Origin: Bacteroidota bacterium
Lineage (GTDB): Bacteria > Bacteroidota > Bacteroidia > Chitinophagales > Saprospiraceae
Reading direction: 5' to 3'
Assembly: GCA_029567325.1 (NCBI GenBank)
Contig: JAKQLF010000277.1
Coordinates: 91,917 to 155,916 of the forward strand
Length of the DNA stretch: 64,000 nucleotides
Positions 10,331 to 20,251 of this stretch are shown in pieces (positions within the stretch are counted from its first letter, which is position 1; each line of letters begins with the position of its first letter). The position numbers and the translations under genes are program-made. The notes under the pieces are model-generated. The model was not told the origin of the DNA, searched no databases, and was given only the letters and a program-made list of their open reading frames with translations.

Positions 10331-10935
10331 ATATCGAAGAAGCGATCTTTCTTTATTTACCGAAATATTTGTCTGCAGAAAGTCAAAAAAGAATATTTGA
10401 AGAAATAAGAGGCTTTCCTGAAAATTTAAATTCTAGATTTTACACCACAGTTTTAAAAAACGAAACTAACGTTTTTCAAGGTGACGGCATAATTGATCTT
10501 ATGGTAACAGACTTGCCTAATTCAAAAATTGAAAATGCAAAATGCATAATAATTTCAAACACTTGCGACATAGACCCAGCAAATACTAGGTATTTTGAAT
10601 CTCGTCTAACATATGCTCCTATTTTCAGTTTGGAAATGTACAAGGCAAACCTTGAAAAGAATAACATAGATAAACAAAAAATAAAAGCTCATATAAATGC
10701 AATTAGGTCGCAGGAGATTACACAAATATTTTATTTGCCTGCAAATACCGAAATTCCAGAAGCAATAGTTTTTCTAGATCGCCTCAATAATTGCAAAATA
10801 GATGTTATTACAAAAAATAATATTTACAGTAAAAGATTATTCACTTTAAGCAACTATGGCTTCTACATGTTTTTATTGAAATTATCAATGTCATTCACTA
10901 GAATTGGAGAATCAGTAGATCGCGACAATCCTTAA
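10327..10935 (+). CDS. Hypothetical protein, second gene of a two-gene module
   Basis: A 202-residue soluble protein of unknown family. A central segment reads QGDGIIDLMVTDLP and then CIIISNTCDIDPANTR, with a Cys-Asp pair in a beta-strand-turn setting that looks like a conserved core. The C-terminus ends in a hydrophobic helix followed by a polar tail. Its ATG overlaps the stop of the gene before it (ATGA), so it is translated with that partner. No catalytic motif that I can name is present. The aminopeptidase P gene begins 19 bp downstream but looks like older backbone. Confidence 0.75.
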   Translation: MNIEEAIFLYLPKYLSAESQKRIFEEIRGFPENLNSRFYTTVLKNETNVFQGDGIIDLMVTDLPNSKIENAKCIIISNTCDIDPANTRYFESRLTYAPIFSLEMYKANLEKNNIDKQKIKAHINAIRSQEITQIFYLPANTEIPEAIVFLDRLNNCKIDVITKNNIYSKRLFTLSNYGFYMFLLKLSMSFTRIGESVDRDNP

Positions 10936-10954
10936 CACAAATTAAAAATTGAAT

Positions 10955-12343
10955 ATGACCACTCATTTCCCATTTTCAGCAGAAACTTATCGTGCGCGAA
11001 GAACCCAATTCATCAACTTTGTAAAATCGGGAAAATACTTATTTCTGAGCAATGACGAGGTAGCCTATAATTATACAGACAATGTTTTCCCTTATCGGCA
11101 AGACAGTTGTTTTTTGTATTATTTTGGCCTGGACTTTCCTGGAATATATGGCATAATCGATGCCGACGCTGGAACCACAACCCTGTTTGCCGATGATATC
11201 GACATCAATATGGTCATCTGGACAGGCCCAATGCCTTCCATGAAATCCTTAGCTGAAAAAGTGGGCATTGACTTAGTTTTGAAGGTTGATGTTTTGGAAA
11301 AATCGGTTTCATCAGATATTCATTTTTTACCTCCTTACAGAGCTGTCCACTCTATTCTTTTGTCTAAAATACTTGGAAAAGACGTTCACAGCATTGCAGA
11401 AAGTGCTTCTAGAACCATGATCAAAGCGATCATCGCGCAACGATCCATCAAATCTGATGAGGAATTGGTTTTGATGAATGAAGCTACAACCATCAGTGAA
11501 ACTATGCATTTAGCTGTCATGAAAGCCACCAAAGCTGGTTTGAAAGAATATGAATTGGTCGCATTGGCTTCCAAAATAGCAAGAGAACACGGCACGGTTT
11601 GGTCTTTTCCACCTATTATGACCATCAATGGGCAAACTTTACACAACCATGGTCATCATAATGAGTTGATGAAGGATCGAATTTTACTTTTTGATGGCGG
11701 TTGCGAATTAACTTCTGGATACGCAGGAGATCTAACCAGAGCTTATCCTGTTTCAGGTAAATTTACCCATAAGCAGAAAGAGGTCTATGAAATTGTCCTG
11801 GGTGCTCAAAAAACCGCGATCGACCTCATCAAACCCGGTGAAGCTTATTTAAATTGCCATTTAGCTTCAGCGCGCTACATATTTGACGGCTTAAAACAAC
11901 TGGGCATCACCAAAGGAGACCGCAACGAAGCAGTCCAAGCTGGGGCTCATGCTCTATTTTTCCCACACGGACTCGGTCATATGATTGGACTAGATGTCCA
12001 TGATTTGGAAAACTTGGGAGAAGACAATGTGGGTTATGATGAAACCATCAGCCGCAGCAAACAATTTGGTTTGAGATCTCTTCGCATGGCCAAAAAATTG
12101 GAAATAGGACACGTTGTGACCGTAGAGCCTGGCATTTATTTTATTCCCGAATTAATTGCCTTGTGGAAAAATGAGCAAAAATTTTCTGAGTTTATCAACT
12201 ATCAAACATTGGAATCGTACCTCGATTTTGGTGGTATCAGAATTGAGGATGATTATGTAGTAGTAGCTGGCGGGTCAAAAAAATTGGGTGATGTCAATTT
12301 ACCCAAGGAGATTGGCGATGTAGAGTCAGTATTGTCAATGTAG
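10955..12343 (+). CDS. Xaa-Pro aminopeptidase (aminopeptidase P, M24B)
   Basis: A cytoplasmic metallopeptidase of 462 residues that removes N-terminal residues preceding proline. It has an N-terminal aminopeptidase-P domain and a C-terminal pita-bread domain with the metal ligands visible: Asp in LLFDGGCELTSGYAGDLTRA (two Asp), His in FPHGLGHMIGLDVHD, Glu in TVEPGIYF and Glu in GGIRIEDDYVV. The track starts at a TTG (10949); the ATG two codons later (10955) is the better start. Length fits the family. Confidence 0.93.
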   Translation: MTTHFPFSAETYRARRTQFINFVKSGKYLFLSNDEVAYNYTDNVFPYRQDSCFLYYFGLDFPGIYGIIDADAGTTTLFADDIDINMVIWTGPMPSMKSLAEKVGIDLVLKVDVLEKSVSSDIHFLPPYRAVHSILLSKILGKDVHSIAESASRTMIKAIIAQRSIKSDEELVLMNEATTISETMHLAVMKATKAGLKEYELVALASKIAREHGTVWSFPPIMTINGQTLHNHGHHNELMKDRILLFDGGCELTSGYAGDLTRAYPVSGKFTHKQKEVYEIVLGAQKTAIDLIKPGEAYLNCHLASARYIFDGLKQLGITKGDRNEAVQAGAHALFFPHGLGHMIGLDVHDLENLGEDNVGYDETISRSKQFGLRSLRMAKKLEIGHVVTVEPGIYFIPELIALWKNEQKFSEFINYQTLESYLDFGGIRIEDDYVVVAGGSKKLGDVNLPKEIGDVESVLSM

Positions 12344-12393
12344 GTCGATCCCCTTTCAGAAACAGAGACTAGTGAGCAAAGGAGGTAAATTAA

Positions 12394-12435
12394 GTGGCTC
12401 GAAGCTCGTGGCTCGAAACTCGTGGCTCGCAGCTG
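12394..12435. repeat. Three 14-bp tandem copies between convergent genes
   Basis: Units GTGGCTCGAAGCTC, GTGGCTCGAAACTC and a diverged GTGGCTCGCAGCT follow each other directly. They lie between the aminopeptidase P gene and the convergent multiheme cytochrome gene. A short array with no coding potential. Confidence 0.7.
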
Positions 12436-12468
12436 ACCGCCAAAAACTGATCGCTGAAAGCTGCCTCC

Positions 12469-13659
12469 TCAATAAACTTCCACAGCCACCTCTTCTTCAA
12501 ACGCATTGATAAAAAGAGGATACTCATCAGTCAAACCATTATAAGCAGCAGTTTTAGCGTCCATTCGGTGTTTGGTCACCAACGATTTAATGACGTATTT
12601 CCCCTTGGTTTTAGGCTTATAATTTAGTTGAAATGTTCTTCTTTCTCCAGGGTTCATATTGTTGTCAGCTATTTTTTTAGCAGAGGGGTACCATTCCCAA
12701 GTTTCTCCAATCCTATCCGTTTTTGTAAATACCGTTTTGCCAGAAGATTGATCCATAATTTCCAATTTGATGAGATAAAATCGCTCAGGATCACCTGTTG
12801 GTAATCGGTGGCCAGCGAATTCATTTTGCAAAGTCAATTGATATTGAATGCTGTCGGTTACTTCAATTTTTTCTTTGACTTTTGAAGGATAAAAAGCCAT
12901 GCCATTGAGACTTTTTACGACCAAACCTTTCACTTTCGGAATGCCTGATCCAGAAAAACTATGTAGATGGGATGTCCTAACTGGCATACCAAAAACCAAT
13001 GGTCTTTGCAGTGTATCCATGTGACAAGAAATGCAATTCTTTTGCCCATGAAATGAACTGGCAGCCCACTCATCGCCTGTTTGGAAAGTACAAACCAACT
13101 CTGGAGTCACCACAGCATTGGCGTTATGACAATTTAAACACAAAGTTTCATTGAGAAATTTAGGATCTTTTTTCACCTTATGAGGTGCTTTGTCAGACCC
13201 AATCGTCCCGATAATGGCTCCATCACGCACATGGCAAGAAGCACACCCAATGCCCTCAGCTTGCATTGAAGCGTCAAAACGGGGATTCTTTTTGCGCACA
13301 GGTTGATAGATATCTCCGTCATAAAGCCCTTCCACCAAATATTCTTGTTGATTCTCCAAAGGTATGTGGCAATTTATACACAAAAAAGGGCTAGATTCTT
13401 TTTTGAGTTCGGCTTGAAACTGCATGTCTGTCCAAGCATGAGCATGAGTAGAAGTCTTCCACTCCGCATAATGAGCCTGATGACAAACCCCACAATCTTC
13501 AGACTTTATTGACACCAAACCTTGTGGTACTTCCTGAAATGGAACTGCCTTTTCCCAATTGTCTTGAAGTGGTACGATGTCTTTTTTCAAACCAAAATAG
13601 GCAGCAACCAGTGCTACAGCGAAAAAAAGGCCTATGATTACCTGCTTTTTTACAATCAA
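12469..13659 (-). CDS. Membrane-anchored pentaheme cytochrome c (c554-like)
   Basis: A 396-residue periplasmic electron carrier held by an N-terminal hydrophobic segment (about residues 5-23). Five CXXCH heme sites are visible: CGVCH, CINCH, CASCH, CLNCH and CISCH. The context around the first (CHQAHYAEWKTSTHAHAW) is typical of the cytochrome c554 family. The last 150 residues carry no heme site and look like a beta-sandwich. The start is TTG at 13659, since an in-frame stop lies three codons upstream and no ATG is available. It is followed upstream on the same strand by a PQQ dehydrogenase gene, so electron transfer from that enzyme is plausible. Confidence 0.85.
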   Translation of the reverse strand: MIVKKQVIIGLFFAVALVAAYFGLKKDIVPLQDNWEKAVPFQEVPQGLVSIKSEDCGVCHQAHYAEWKTSTHAHAWTDMQFQAELKKESSPFLCINCHIPLENQQEYLVEGLYDGDIYQPVRKKNPRFDASMQAEGIGCASCHVRDGAIIGTIGSDKAPHKVKKDPKFLNETLCLNCHNANAVVTPELVCTFQTGDEWAASSFHGQKNCISCHMDTLQRPLVFGMPVRTSHLHSFSGSGIPKVKGLVVKSLNGMAFYPSKVKEKIEVTDSIQYQLTLQNEFAGHRLPTGDPERFYLIKLEIMDQSSGKTVFTKTDRIGETWEWYPSAKKIADNNMNPGERRTFQLNYKPKTKGKYVIKSLVTKHRMDAKTAAYNGLTDEYPLFINAFEEEVAVEVY

Positions 13660-13741
13660 ACTAACTTATTTTATTACAAAAATGAACGAAATCTTTCAAA
13701 GCAATGGTAACAAAAGATACTTATCCTCAAACAAGTGTCCG

Positions 13742-15877
13742 CTAAGGCAATGCAAAAGCCACATATTGATCTCCTGACTTGGTTTTTAATTTTCCACCAC
13801 CACAAGCAATCACAACATATTGTTTGCCGTCAATCATATAAACACTTGGTGATGCATAACCCGCAGCGGGCAGATCACTTTGCCACAAAATCTTTCCTGT
13901 CTCAGTATCAAACGCCCTGATTTTTTGATCCTTAGTTGCAGCTATGAATAAAATACCACGCACTGTGACAGCTGGTCCACCATAATTATCAGTTCCAGTT
14001 GCAGGCAAACCCTTGGCCATCAATTCAGGATATTCTCCCAATGGAACCTGCCAAATCCTTTTCCCTGTATTCATATCAGTAGCAGTTAGTGTGCCCCAAG
14101 GCGGTTGACTTACTGGATAACCTGCTGAGTCATACCAGCGATTATAACCCGTGGCACTAAATGGTGAGGATGAAAGTTCACTTTCTGAGGTTTGGAACAC
14201 CTCACCGCCTTTACCAATCAAATAATCATAGATGGCTTTGATTTCTTCCGCTTTGAGGTTTGTAAAAGCAGGCATTCTACCCCTCCCTCTTTTCAAAAGA
14301 GTTGCCACTTCGTAATCTACATACTTTAAATCCAATTTTTGAAGAGAAGGATAAGTACCATCTTCATTGCCTTCTGCATTGGCACCATGGCAGGACATAC
14401 ACCAATTTTCATACAATTTTTTACCTGTGGTGTTGCCCAAATTGTCAGCTCTTTGATCGAATACTTTTAGCGAACTAAAAACCGGATTTTCTTTTGCCGG
14501 CAAAAAAAGAACTCCTTTTTTATCAACAGCTGCGCCACCCCATTGCGCACCGCCATCCGTTCCAGGATAAAAAACTGTGCGATTGAAGCCAAGTGGTATG
14601 AATGGTGATCCCGTATTTGTTTGTTTCATTTGGCCGATGATTTCTTCCTTATTGGATACAAAATCATTGATATCCTCTTGAGTGAAAGATTGGCGGGTAA
14701 AATGCTCGGGCAATATGGGAACAGGTTGTGTTGCAGATGTTTGTTCGCCAGGTATTGTTGAGGCAGGAAACGATTTCTCCTCTATTGGGTAAATCGGCTG
14801 TCCTGTCACTCTATCAAATACAAAAATATAACCTTGTTTAGTGACTACGGAAACCACGTCCAGTTTTTTCCCATTTTGTTGAATGGAATACAAATTAGGT
14901 GGAGCTGGAATATCCCGGTCCCATATATCATGGTGCACCGTCTGGAAATGCCAAAGTCTTTTTCCAGTGCGGACATCCAGGGCTAATAGGCTATTTGCAA
15001 ATAGATTGTCTCCTTTTCTGTTTCCTCCATAAAAGTCAAAAGCAGCAGATCCCGTTGGAACATAGGCAATGCCCCTTTCCCTATCCAAGGCCATTCCCAT
15101 CCAATTGTTGGCTCCTCCGGTATTTTTATAATTGTCTTTTTCCCAAGTCTCATATCCAAATTCCCCTGGGTGAGGTATGGTATGAAAAGTCCACAAAGAT
15201 TTGCCTGTGATCACATCGAAGGCTCTGATATCGCCTTTCAAAGCTGCTGCACTTTCAGAAACTCGACCACCCACAATCAATATATTTTCAAATACAATGG
15301 GTGGCGTATTGGCTACAACATATGCATCCGCTCCAGCTCGCTCAATGCCTTCGATCAAGTGGATTTTACCTTCTTTTCCAAAACTTTTGATGATCGTACC
15401 AGTTTTAGAATCTAGCGCATATAAATAAGCACCGTAGCCAAAAAAGATTCTGGATTCGGCTCCATTTGACCAGTAGGTAATTCCCCTACTCGTCATGGTA
15501 AAGGTAGGTTCCGTTATAGCTGTTTTCCAAATTTCTACACCTGTCTGGGCTGAAATTGCAAAAGCTTGAGATCCAGCTGAAACTCCATATAAAATACCAT
15601 CGATGATGATGGGATTACATTGCATTTGTGTTGAATGATGAACAGTGTCCGCACCTTCGGATTCATATATCCAGGCTACTTTCAATTGATCAACATTTTC
15701 TTTATTGATTTCGTCAGCTTCAGAATAATGATTGCAATCGTCACCACCATTGTAAGCCAACCAATCGACATTTTTATGTTTGCTTTCTATACAGCTATTA
15801 AAAAAAATACAAATGAATAATATGAATTGTAAAGGCGTTCTGCAAATACTCGTTACATTCATTTCCATTTTTAACAT
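13742..15877 (-). CDS. PQQ-dependent dehydrogenase with inserted cytochrome c domain, lipoprotein
   Basis: A 711-residue exported quinoprotein of the membrane glucose dehydrogenase type. The signal sequence ends in FFNSCIES, a likely lipobox Cys. An eight-bladed propeller follows, with the family stretch WDRDIPAPPNLY and the C-terminal signature AGYASPSVYMIDGKQYVVIA. A cytochrome c domain with heme site CMSCH is inserted at about residues 490-565, with Met ligand probably in GRMPAF. Such enzymes oxidise sugars or alcohols in the periplasm; substrate is not readable here. It lies 83 bp upstream of the pentaheme cytochrome gene and 23 bp downstream of the VPS10-like gene on the same strand, suggesting one operon. 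Confidence 0.88.
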   Translation of the reverse strand: MLKMEMNVTSICRTPLQFILFICIFFNSCIESKHKNVDWLAYNGGDDCNHYSEADEINKENVDQLKVAWIYESEGADTVHHSTQMQCNPIIIDGILYGVSAGSQAFAISAQTGVEIWKTAITEPTFTMTSRGITYWSNGAESRIFFGYGAYLYALDSKTGTIIKSFGKEGKIHLIEGIERAGADAYVVANTPPIVFENILIVGGRVSESAAALKGDIRAFDVITGKSLWTFHTIPHPGEFGYETWEKDNYKNTGGANNWMGMALDRERGIAYVPTGSAAFDFYGGNRKGDNLFANSLLALDVRTGKRLWHFQTVHHDIWDRDIPAPPNLYSIQQNGKKLDVVSVVTKQGYIFVFDRVTGQPIYPIEEKSFPASTIPGEQTSATQPVPILPEHFTRQSFTQEDINDFVSNKEEIIGQMKQTNTGSPFIPLGFNRTVFYPGTDGGAQWGGAAVDKKGVLFLPAKENPVFSSLKVFDQRADNLGNTTGKKLYENWCMSCHGANAEGNEDGTYPSLQKLDLKYVDYEVATLLKRGRGRMPAFTNLKAEEIKAIYDYLIGKGGEVFQTSESELSSSPFSATGYNRWYDSAGYPVSQPPWGTLTATDMNTGKRIWQVPLGEYPELMAKGLPATGTDNYGGPAVTVRGILFIAATKDQKIRAFDTETGKILWQSDLPAAGYASPSVYMIDGKQYVVIACGGGKLKTKSGDQYVAFALP

Positions 15878-15899
15878 TTATCCAAAAATTCAATTTTGT

Positions 15900-18800
15900 T
15901 TATTTCATCCAAATTGCCCCAACTCCAGCCTTCCATAACTTAGTATTTAAAGCCGGTATTTCTTGTTTTATGATTTGATTGGCTTGAGCCAAATAAGCCG
16001 TCCACCTTGTATTGTATTCCAAAAGTAAATCCTTCGAAGGCTGATTTACTTTTGGCAATTCGCTTTCCGTTTGATTGATCAAATAAAGATAATCTGCTGT
16101 AAATTTATTTGGAAAATTTTCAACGTCGTCATAGGCCTTGGACTTGCGTTGTACCATGTCTTCGTCCCACTTGAGCATTCTCTGGATCAAAGAATCACCC
16201 TCTGTTTTTAAAGATTGGTATTCGGACTCCTTCGGTAAGTGTTTAACCAAATCCTCGAGCTGTTTTCTTTTTGAATCCAATGAATTGACCAATATAATCA
16301 TCTCATTGTAATTGTCTTCCATGCCTTTCATAACAGTATGATATTCCTGGTAATCGGCTGGAGTTACCTCATATGTTGGGTTTGCTAATATTTCTGCTTT
16401 TGCAATTGCTGTATCTGACCCATTGGTGAGGACAATTTCATACATTCCTGGCGAGGCTTTGTGCCCTTGATAACTTCCTTCGATGTAGGCATCTTTCACT
16501 CCCAACATTGTTCCATGCCGCATATTCCACACAAATCTATTCAATCCTTTTTCTGTGCTTAAGACAGGTTCTGCATCTGGGCCTCCATCATATCTGGCGT
16601 ACAAACTATCTGATTTTGAACTAAAACTGTGTACAATAGCTCCTGACTGATCCTTGATGACCATTTGTATTTCCTCCCCTTCTTTCACCTCAGGCAAGTG
16701 ATAATAAATGACTAAACCTGAGGCTGCATTGACACCATTTGTGCCAACTATGCCCGTAAAGCTTGCGTCCATATCGTCCATACTGCTGGAACTATTGGTC
16801 AAGTAATTTGAAGAGGGCGGTAAAATGGATAATTGCTTTTCACCTTTTTGATAATTTTGCACCACATGCAAATCATCTAAAATCCAGAAAGACCTTCCCG
16901 ATGTGGCTGCTATCAAATTACCTTGATGTACCCTTAAATCTGTAATAGGCGTGACTGGCAAATTGAGTTGAAAAGGCAACCAATTCAATCCTCCATCTCT
17001 GGAAATAAACAATCCTGATTCTGTGCCCGCGTACAGTAAATCCTTAACTTTGTCATCCGCTCTCACCACTCTGGTGAATGCACCGTCTGGAATGCCTTTG
17101 TTGATGGCAGTCCACGTCTTTCCATAATCTGTTGTTTTGTATAAACCCGGCCGATGATCATTGAATTTATATCTGGTCGTAGCAATATATGCAGTTGCTT
17201 TATCGAAAGGTGAAACCTCAATAGCATTGATGAGGCATTCTTGTAATCCTTTGGGAGTAACATTTACCCAAGTCTTACAAGCATCTTTCGTGAGGTAAAC
17301 CAGACCATCATCACTTCCTGTATAAATGACTCCAGACTCCAATGGAGACTCTATGATATAAGCCAAAGTTCCATAATTTTCAGCCCCAACAGCTTCATTG
17401 GTGTAAGGAACTCCAGGCCGACCTTGTTTTTCTTTTTCATTTCTGGTGAGGTCGGGCGAAACTTCTTCCCAAGTGACACCTAAGTCCTTTGTCCTCAATA
17501 AAAGTTGTGATCCGTGATAATAAGTATTGCCTTCATGTTTACTGAAAATGATGGGCGCATTCCAATTAAATCGGTATTTCATGTCCTTTGCATCTTTTCC
17601 CAAATATTGGATGGGAGCGGCCATGACGTTTCTGCTGGCTTTGTTTTTGGTGTCCAATACTTCAATCGTTCCTTGGTAACTGCCCCCTAAAACAAATCTT
17701 GGATCATCTGGATCAAAAGCTAAAAATGCGCTTTCTCCACCCGCTGATCTTGTCCAATCATTGGTGGTGATGCTACGTCCACTGATGTTTCTGCTGGCTA
17801 TTTTTACAGAAGTATTGTCTTGTTGACCCGCGTAGATATTGTATGGAAATTGATTATCCACATTGATGCGGTAAAATTGTGCCGTTGGATAAATCATCTG
17901 ACTTGACCAAGACTTTCCATCATTAAATGTCACTGCTGCTCCCCCATCGTCGGCCACGATCCTGTTGTCTGAATCATTTGGATTGATCCACAAATCGTGG
18001 TAGTCACCGTGGGTATTGGAAATGTCTTCCCAGGTGACTCCGCCATCAATGGACTTGAGGGCAGGAGCACTCAATACATAAAGGATATTTTCATTGTTTG
18101 GATCTGGGAATAATTCAATGTAGTACCAAGCTCTTTGAATCAGTCTGTGGTCGCCAGAAACTTTAGACCATGACTTTCCTGCATCGAGCGATTGATACAA
18201 ACCACCAGCTTCTTTTTCCCAATCACTTTCTATCAAAGCATATACTTTTTCACTATTTGAAGGGCAAACGGCAATGGACATTTTACCCATTTCTTTGGGC
18301 AAACCCTCCGTCATTTTTTCCCAATGATCCCCGCCATCGGTTGACTTATACAATCCACTTCCTGGACCACCACTGATGACTTGCCATGGTTTACGACCGT
18401 GTTCCCACATGGCAGCGTACAAAATTCGCGGATTGTTGGCATCCATCGACAATTCAACTGCACCCGTGTTTTCATCTACGAATAGGATTTTTTTCCAAGT
18501 AAGGCCACCATCCATTGTTTTAAATACCCCTCGATCTGGATTCTTGCCATACAAAGCACCTTGTGCAGCCACATAAGTTACGTCCGGATTTTGCGGATGA
18601 ATGATGATCCTGGAAATGTGTCTGGTATTTTCCAAACCCATGTGTTTCCACGTTTTCCCAGCGTCCGTACTCTTGTAAACACCATCACCTGAGTGCGTCA
18701 TAACTCCTCTGATTGCATGTTCTCCCATGCCTACGTAAACTACATTGGCATCTGAAGCTGCAACACTCACTGCTATCACCGTCCCGTACTTAAAAAAACC

Positions 18801-19064
18801 GTCGGATACATTATCCCAAGACAAAGCCATATCGGTTGATTTCCAAAGTCCACCACCGGTCGTACCCATGTAGTAAACTTTGGGATCACCAATGACGCCA
18901 CAAGCAGCCACAGATCGGCCACCCCTAAACGGCCCTATACATCGCCATTTTACAGGTTTTAAATAATTTTGAAATTCGTTTTGTATGGAATCTAATTTTG
19001 CTTGAGCGCTCAAAAGCGGTGCTAACAATAGAAATGCAAGCACAACAATCAATGGTTTGGACAT
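15900..19064 (-). CDS. Large exported VPS10/BNR-repeat protein, copy 1
   Basis: A 1054-residue secreted protein with a signal peptide ([16 protein letters not shown]) and a sortilin/VPS10-like double propeller built from Asp-box repeats such as [24 protein letters not shown] and SLDAGKSW. The start [17 protein letters not shown] is almost the same as in the gene at 24315. The last 150 residues are helical and charged. Annotated relatives are often called glycosyl hydrolases, but I see no catalytic motif, so an enzymatic role is unproven. It is the first gene of a likely operon with the PQQ dehydrogenase and the pentaheme cytochrome. Confidence 0.85.
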   Translation of the reverse strand: MSKPLIVVLAFLLLAPLLSAQAKLDSIQNEFQNYLKPVKWRCIGPFRGGRSVAACGVIGDPKVYYMGTTGGGLWKSTDMALSWDNVSDGFFKYGTVIAVSVAASDANVVYVGMGEHAIRGVMTHSGDGVYKSTDAGKTWKHMGLENTRHISRIIIHPQNPDVTYVAAQGALYGKNPDRGVFKTMDGGLTWKKILFVDENTGAVELSMDANNPRILYAAMWEHGRKPWQVISGGPGSGLYKSTDGGDHWEKMTEGLPKEMGKMSIAVCPSNSEKVYALIESDWEKEAGGLYQSLDAGKSWSKVSGDHRLIQRAWYYIELFPDPNNENILYVLSAPALKSIDGGVTWEDISNTHGDYHDLWINPNDSDNRIVADDGGAAVTFNDGKSWSSQMIYPTAQFYRINVDNQFPYNIYAGQQDNTSVKIASRNISGRSITTNDWTRSAGGESAFLAFDPDDPRFVLGGSYQGTIEVLDTKNKASRNVMAAPIQYLGKDAKDMKYRFNWNAPIIFSKHEGNTYYHGSQLLLRTKDLGVTWEEVSPDLTRNEKEKQGRPGVPYTNEAVGAENYGTLAYIIESPLESGVIYTGSDDGLVYLTKDACKTWVNVTPKGLQECLINAIEVSPFDKATAYIATTRYKFNDHRPGLYKTTDYGKTWTAINKGIPDGAFTRVVRADDKVKDLLYAGTESGLFISRDGGLNWLPFQLNLPVTPITDLRVHQGNLIAATSGRSFWILDDLHVVQNYQKGEKQLSILPPSSNYLTNSSSSMDDMDASFTGIVGTNGVNAASGLVIYYHLPEVKEGEEIQMVIKDQSGAIVHSFSSKSDSLYARYDGGPDAEPVLSTEKGLNRFVWNMRHGTMLGVKDAYIEGSYQGHKASPGMYEIVLTNGSDTAIAKAEILANPTYEVTPADYQEYHTVMKGMEDNYNEMIILVNSLDSKRKQLEDLVKHLPKESEYQSLKTEGDSLIQRMLKWDEDMVQRKSKAYDDVENFPNKFTADYLYLINQTESELPKVNQPSKDLLLEYNTRWTAYLAQANQIIKQEIPALNTKLWKAGVGAIWMK

Positions 19065-19204
19065 ATCAAAAAGCTTTGGTTATGCCAAAAATAAGTAAAA
19101 GGAGAGATTTGTTTAGTTCAGATCGAAGAATATCCTAATTATTAATTCAGAGTCAAGCTGGGCACTGCAAAAATTTAAACAGAATTGAGTAATTTGAATG
19201 CTGC

Positions 19205-19776
19205 CACCAAATAAATTTGATCATCCTTTGGTTTTTAACATCCAAGAGAAAGTTCGGTGGACTGCGAAATTTATTTCGCTGTTGCATAAGCACAATAGTT
19301 GAAAGAGACTAAAATATTGATTATGTGAGATTGCCTGCGACCAAATTAATTTGGTCATCCACTGGATTGAGAAAGTTCGGTGGCCTGCGAAATTTATTTC
19401 GCTGTTGCATAAGCATAAAGATTGAAAGAGACTAAGATATCGGAGCTGTGAGATTGCTTGCGACCAAATAAATTTGGTCATCCACTGGTTGAGAAAATTC
19501 GGTGGAGTGCGAAATTTATTTCGCTGTTGCATAAGCATAACGGTTGAAAGAGACTAATATTGATTATGTGAGATTGCCTGCGACCAAATAAATTTGGTCA
19601 TCCACTGGGTTGAGGAAATTCGGTGGACTGCGAAATTTATTTCGCTGTTACATAACCATAAAGATTGAAAGAGACTAAGATATCGGAGCTGTGAGATTGC
19701 TTGCGACCAAATAAATTTGGTCATCCACTGGGTTGAGGAAGTTCGGGGGACTGCGAAATTTATTTCGCTGTTGTTG
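19205..19776. repeat. Tandem array of paired hairpins, about 122-bp unit, alternating subtypes
   Basis: Five copies of GCGAAATTTATTTCGC begin at 19264, 19387, 19509, 19630 and 19753, spaced 121-123 bp. Between them lie copies of GACCAAATAAATTTGGTC. Both can form hairpins and share the core AAATTTATTT in opposite orientation. The spacers alternate: one type has TATTGATTATGTGAGATTGCC and the next GATATCGGAGCTGTGAGATTGC, in the order A-B-A-B, so the array grew by duplication of a 245-bp dimer. The ORFs crossing it are repeat artefacts. The array fills most of the 845-bp gap between the VPS10 gene and a small ORF. Confidence 0.9.
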
Positions 19777-19909
19777 CAAGCTTTATACTTTCAATAATTT
19801 AATCCAAAAGCCTAGAGAGGTATAGTGCAAAATGACTTTAAAAAAAGAAAAACACCAGACATTTAAGGTACTTTAATGCATATTCTATTTGACAATATAA
19901 AGGTGATGA

Positions 19910-20107
19910 TCAAACTTTACGGCCATGCATTGAATCATATTTCTTATGCATCTTTTCTTTGAATTGCTCATTATCAAATTCCACTGATTCTCCACTTTGC
20001 TCCCCTATCACTAATACTTCATTTATTAATAGTAGTTCATCAAAAAGCTTTCCCGATATGATTGATTTAATTCTATCCATTTGATATTGTTTGAATAAAT
20101 TTATCAT
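19910..20107 (-). CDS. Small hypothetical protein
   Basis: A 65-residue ORF starting with ATG, predicted mainly helical and ending in a charged tail (FKEKMHKKYDSMHGRKV). I do not recognise the family. It lies between the hairpin array and the pseudouridine synthase gene, with no clear partner. Size and composition resemble small antitoxin-like proteins, but no toxin gene is next to it. It may be a chance ORF. Confidence 0.4.
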   Translation of the reverse strand: MINLFKQYQMDRIKSIISGKLFDELLLINEVLVIGEQSGESVEFDNEQFKEKMHKKYDSMHGRKV

Positions 20108-20224
20108 TTATTTAGTTAAACTTAAAATGCTTATTGATTTTATTCACTTTTGAGCACCATATATCTTAAATATGTAATGGTGAGTTATCATCACATCCAA
20201 CCCAAAACTTCCCCATTAAATATC

Positions 20225-20232
20225 TACCTTCG
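20225..20232 (+). promoter_or_regulatory. Candidate -7 element of the RluE-like gene
   Basis: TACCTTCG matches TAnnTTnG and lies 19 bases before the ATG at 20252. It supports that ATG over the earlier TTG and ATG codons in the same frame, because those would lie upstream of the transcription start. Confidence 0.45.
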
Positions 20233-20251
20233 CCCCCCACAAACAAACACC

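Noticed and set aside
19221-19538. Minus-strand ORF of 105 residues with repeated SEINFA segments
   Set aside because: It is a translation of the hairpin array; the repeats in the protein reflect the DNA repeats.
19205-19776. Possible CRISPR array
   Set aside because: Spacers between repeats are themselves repeated and similar, the unit is 122 bp and there are no cas genes.
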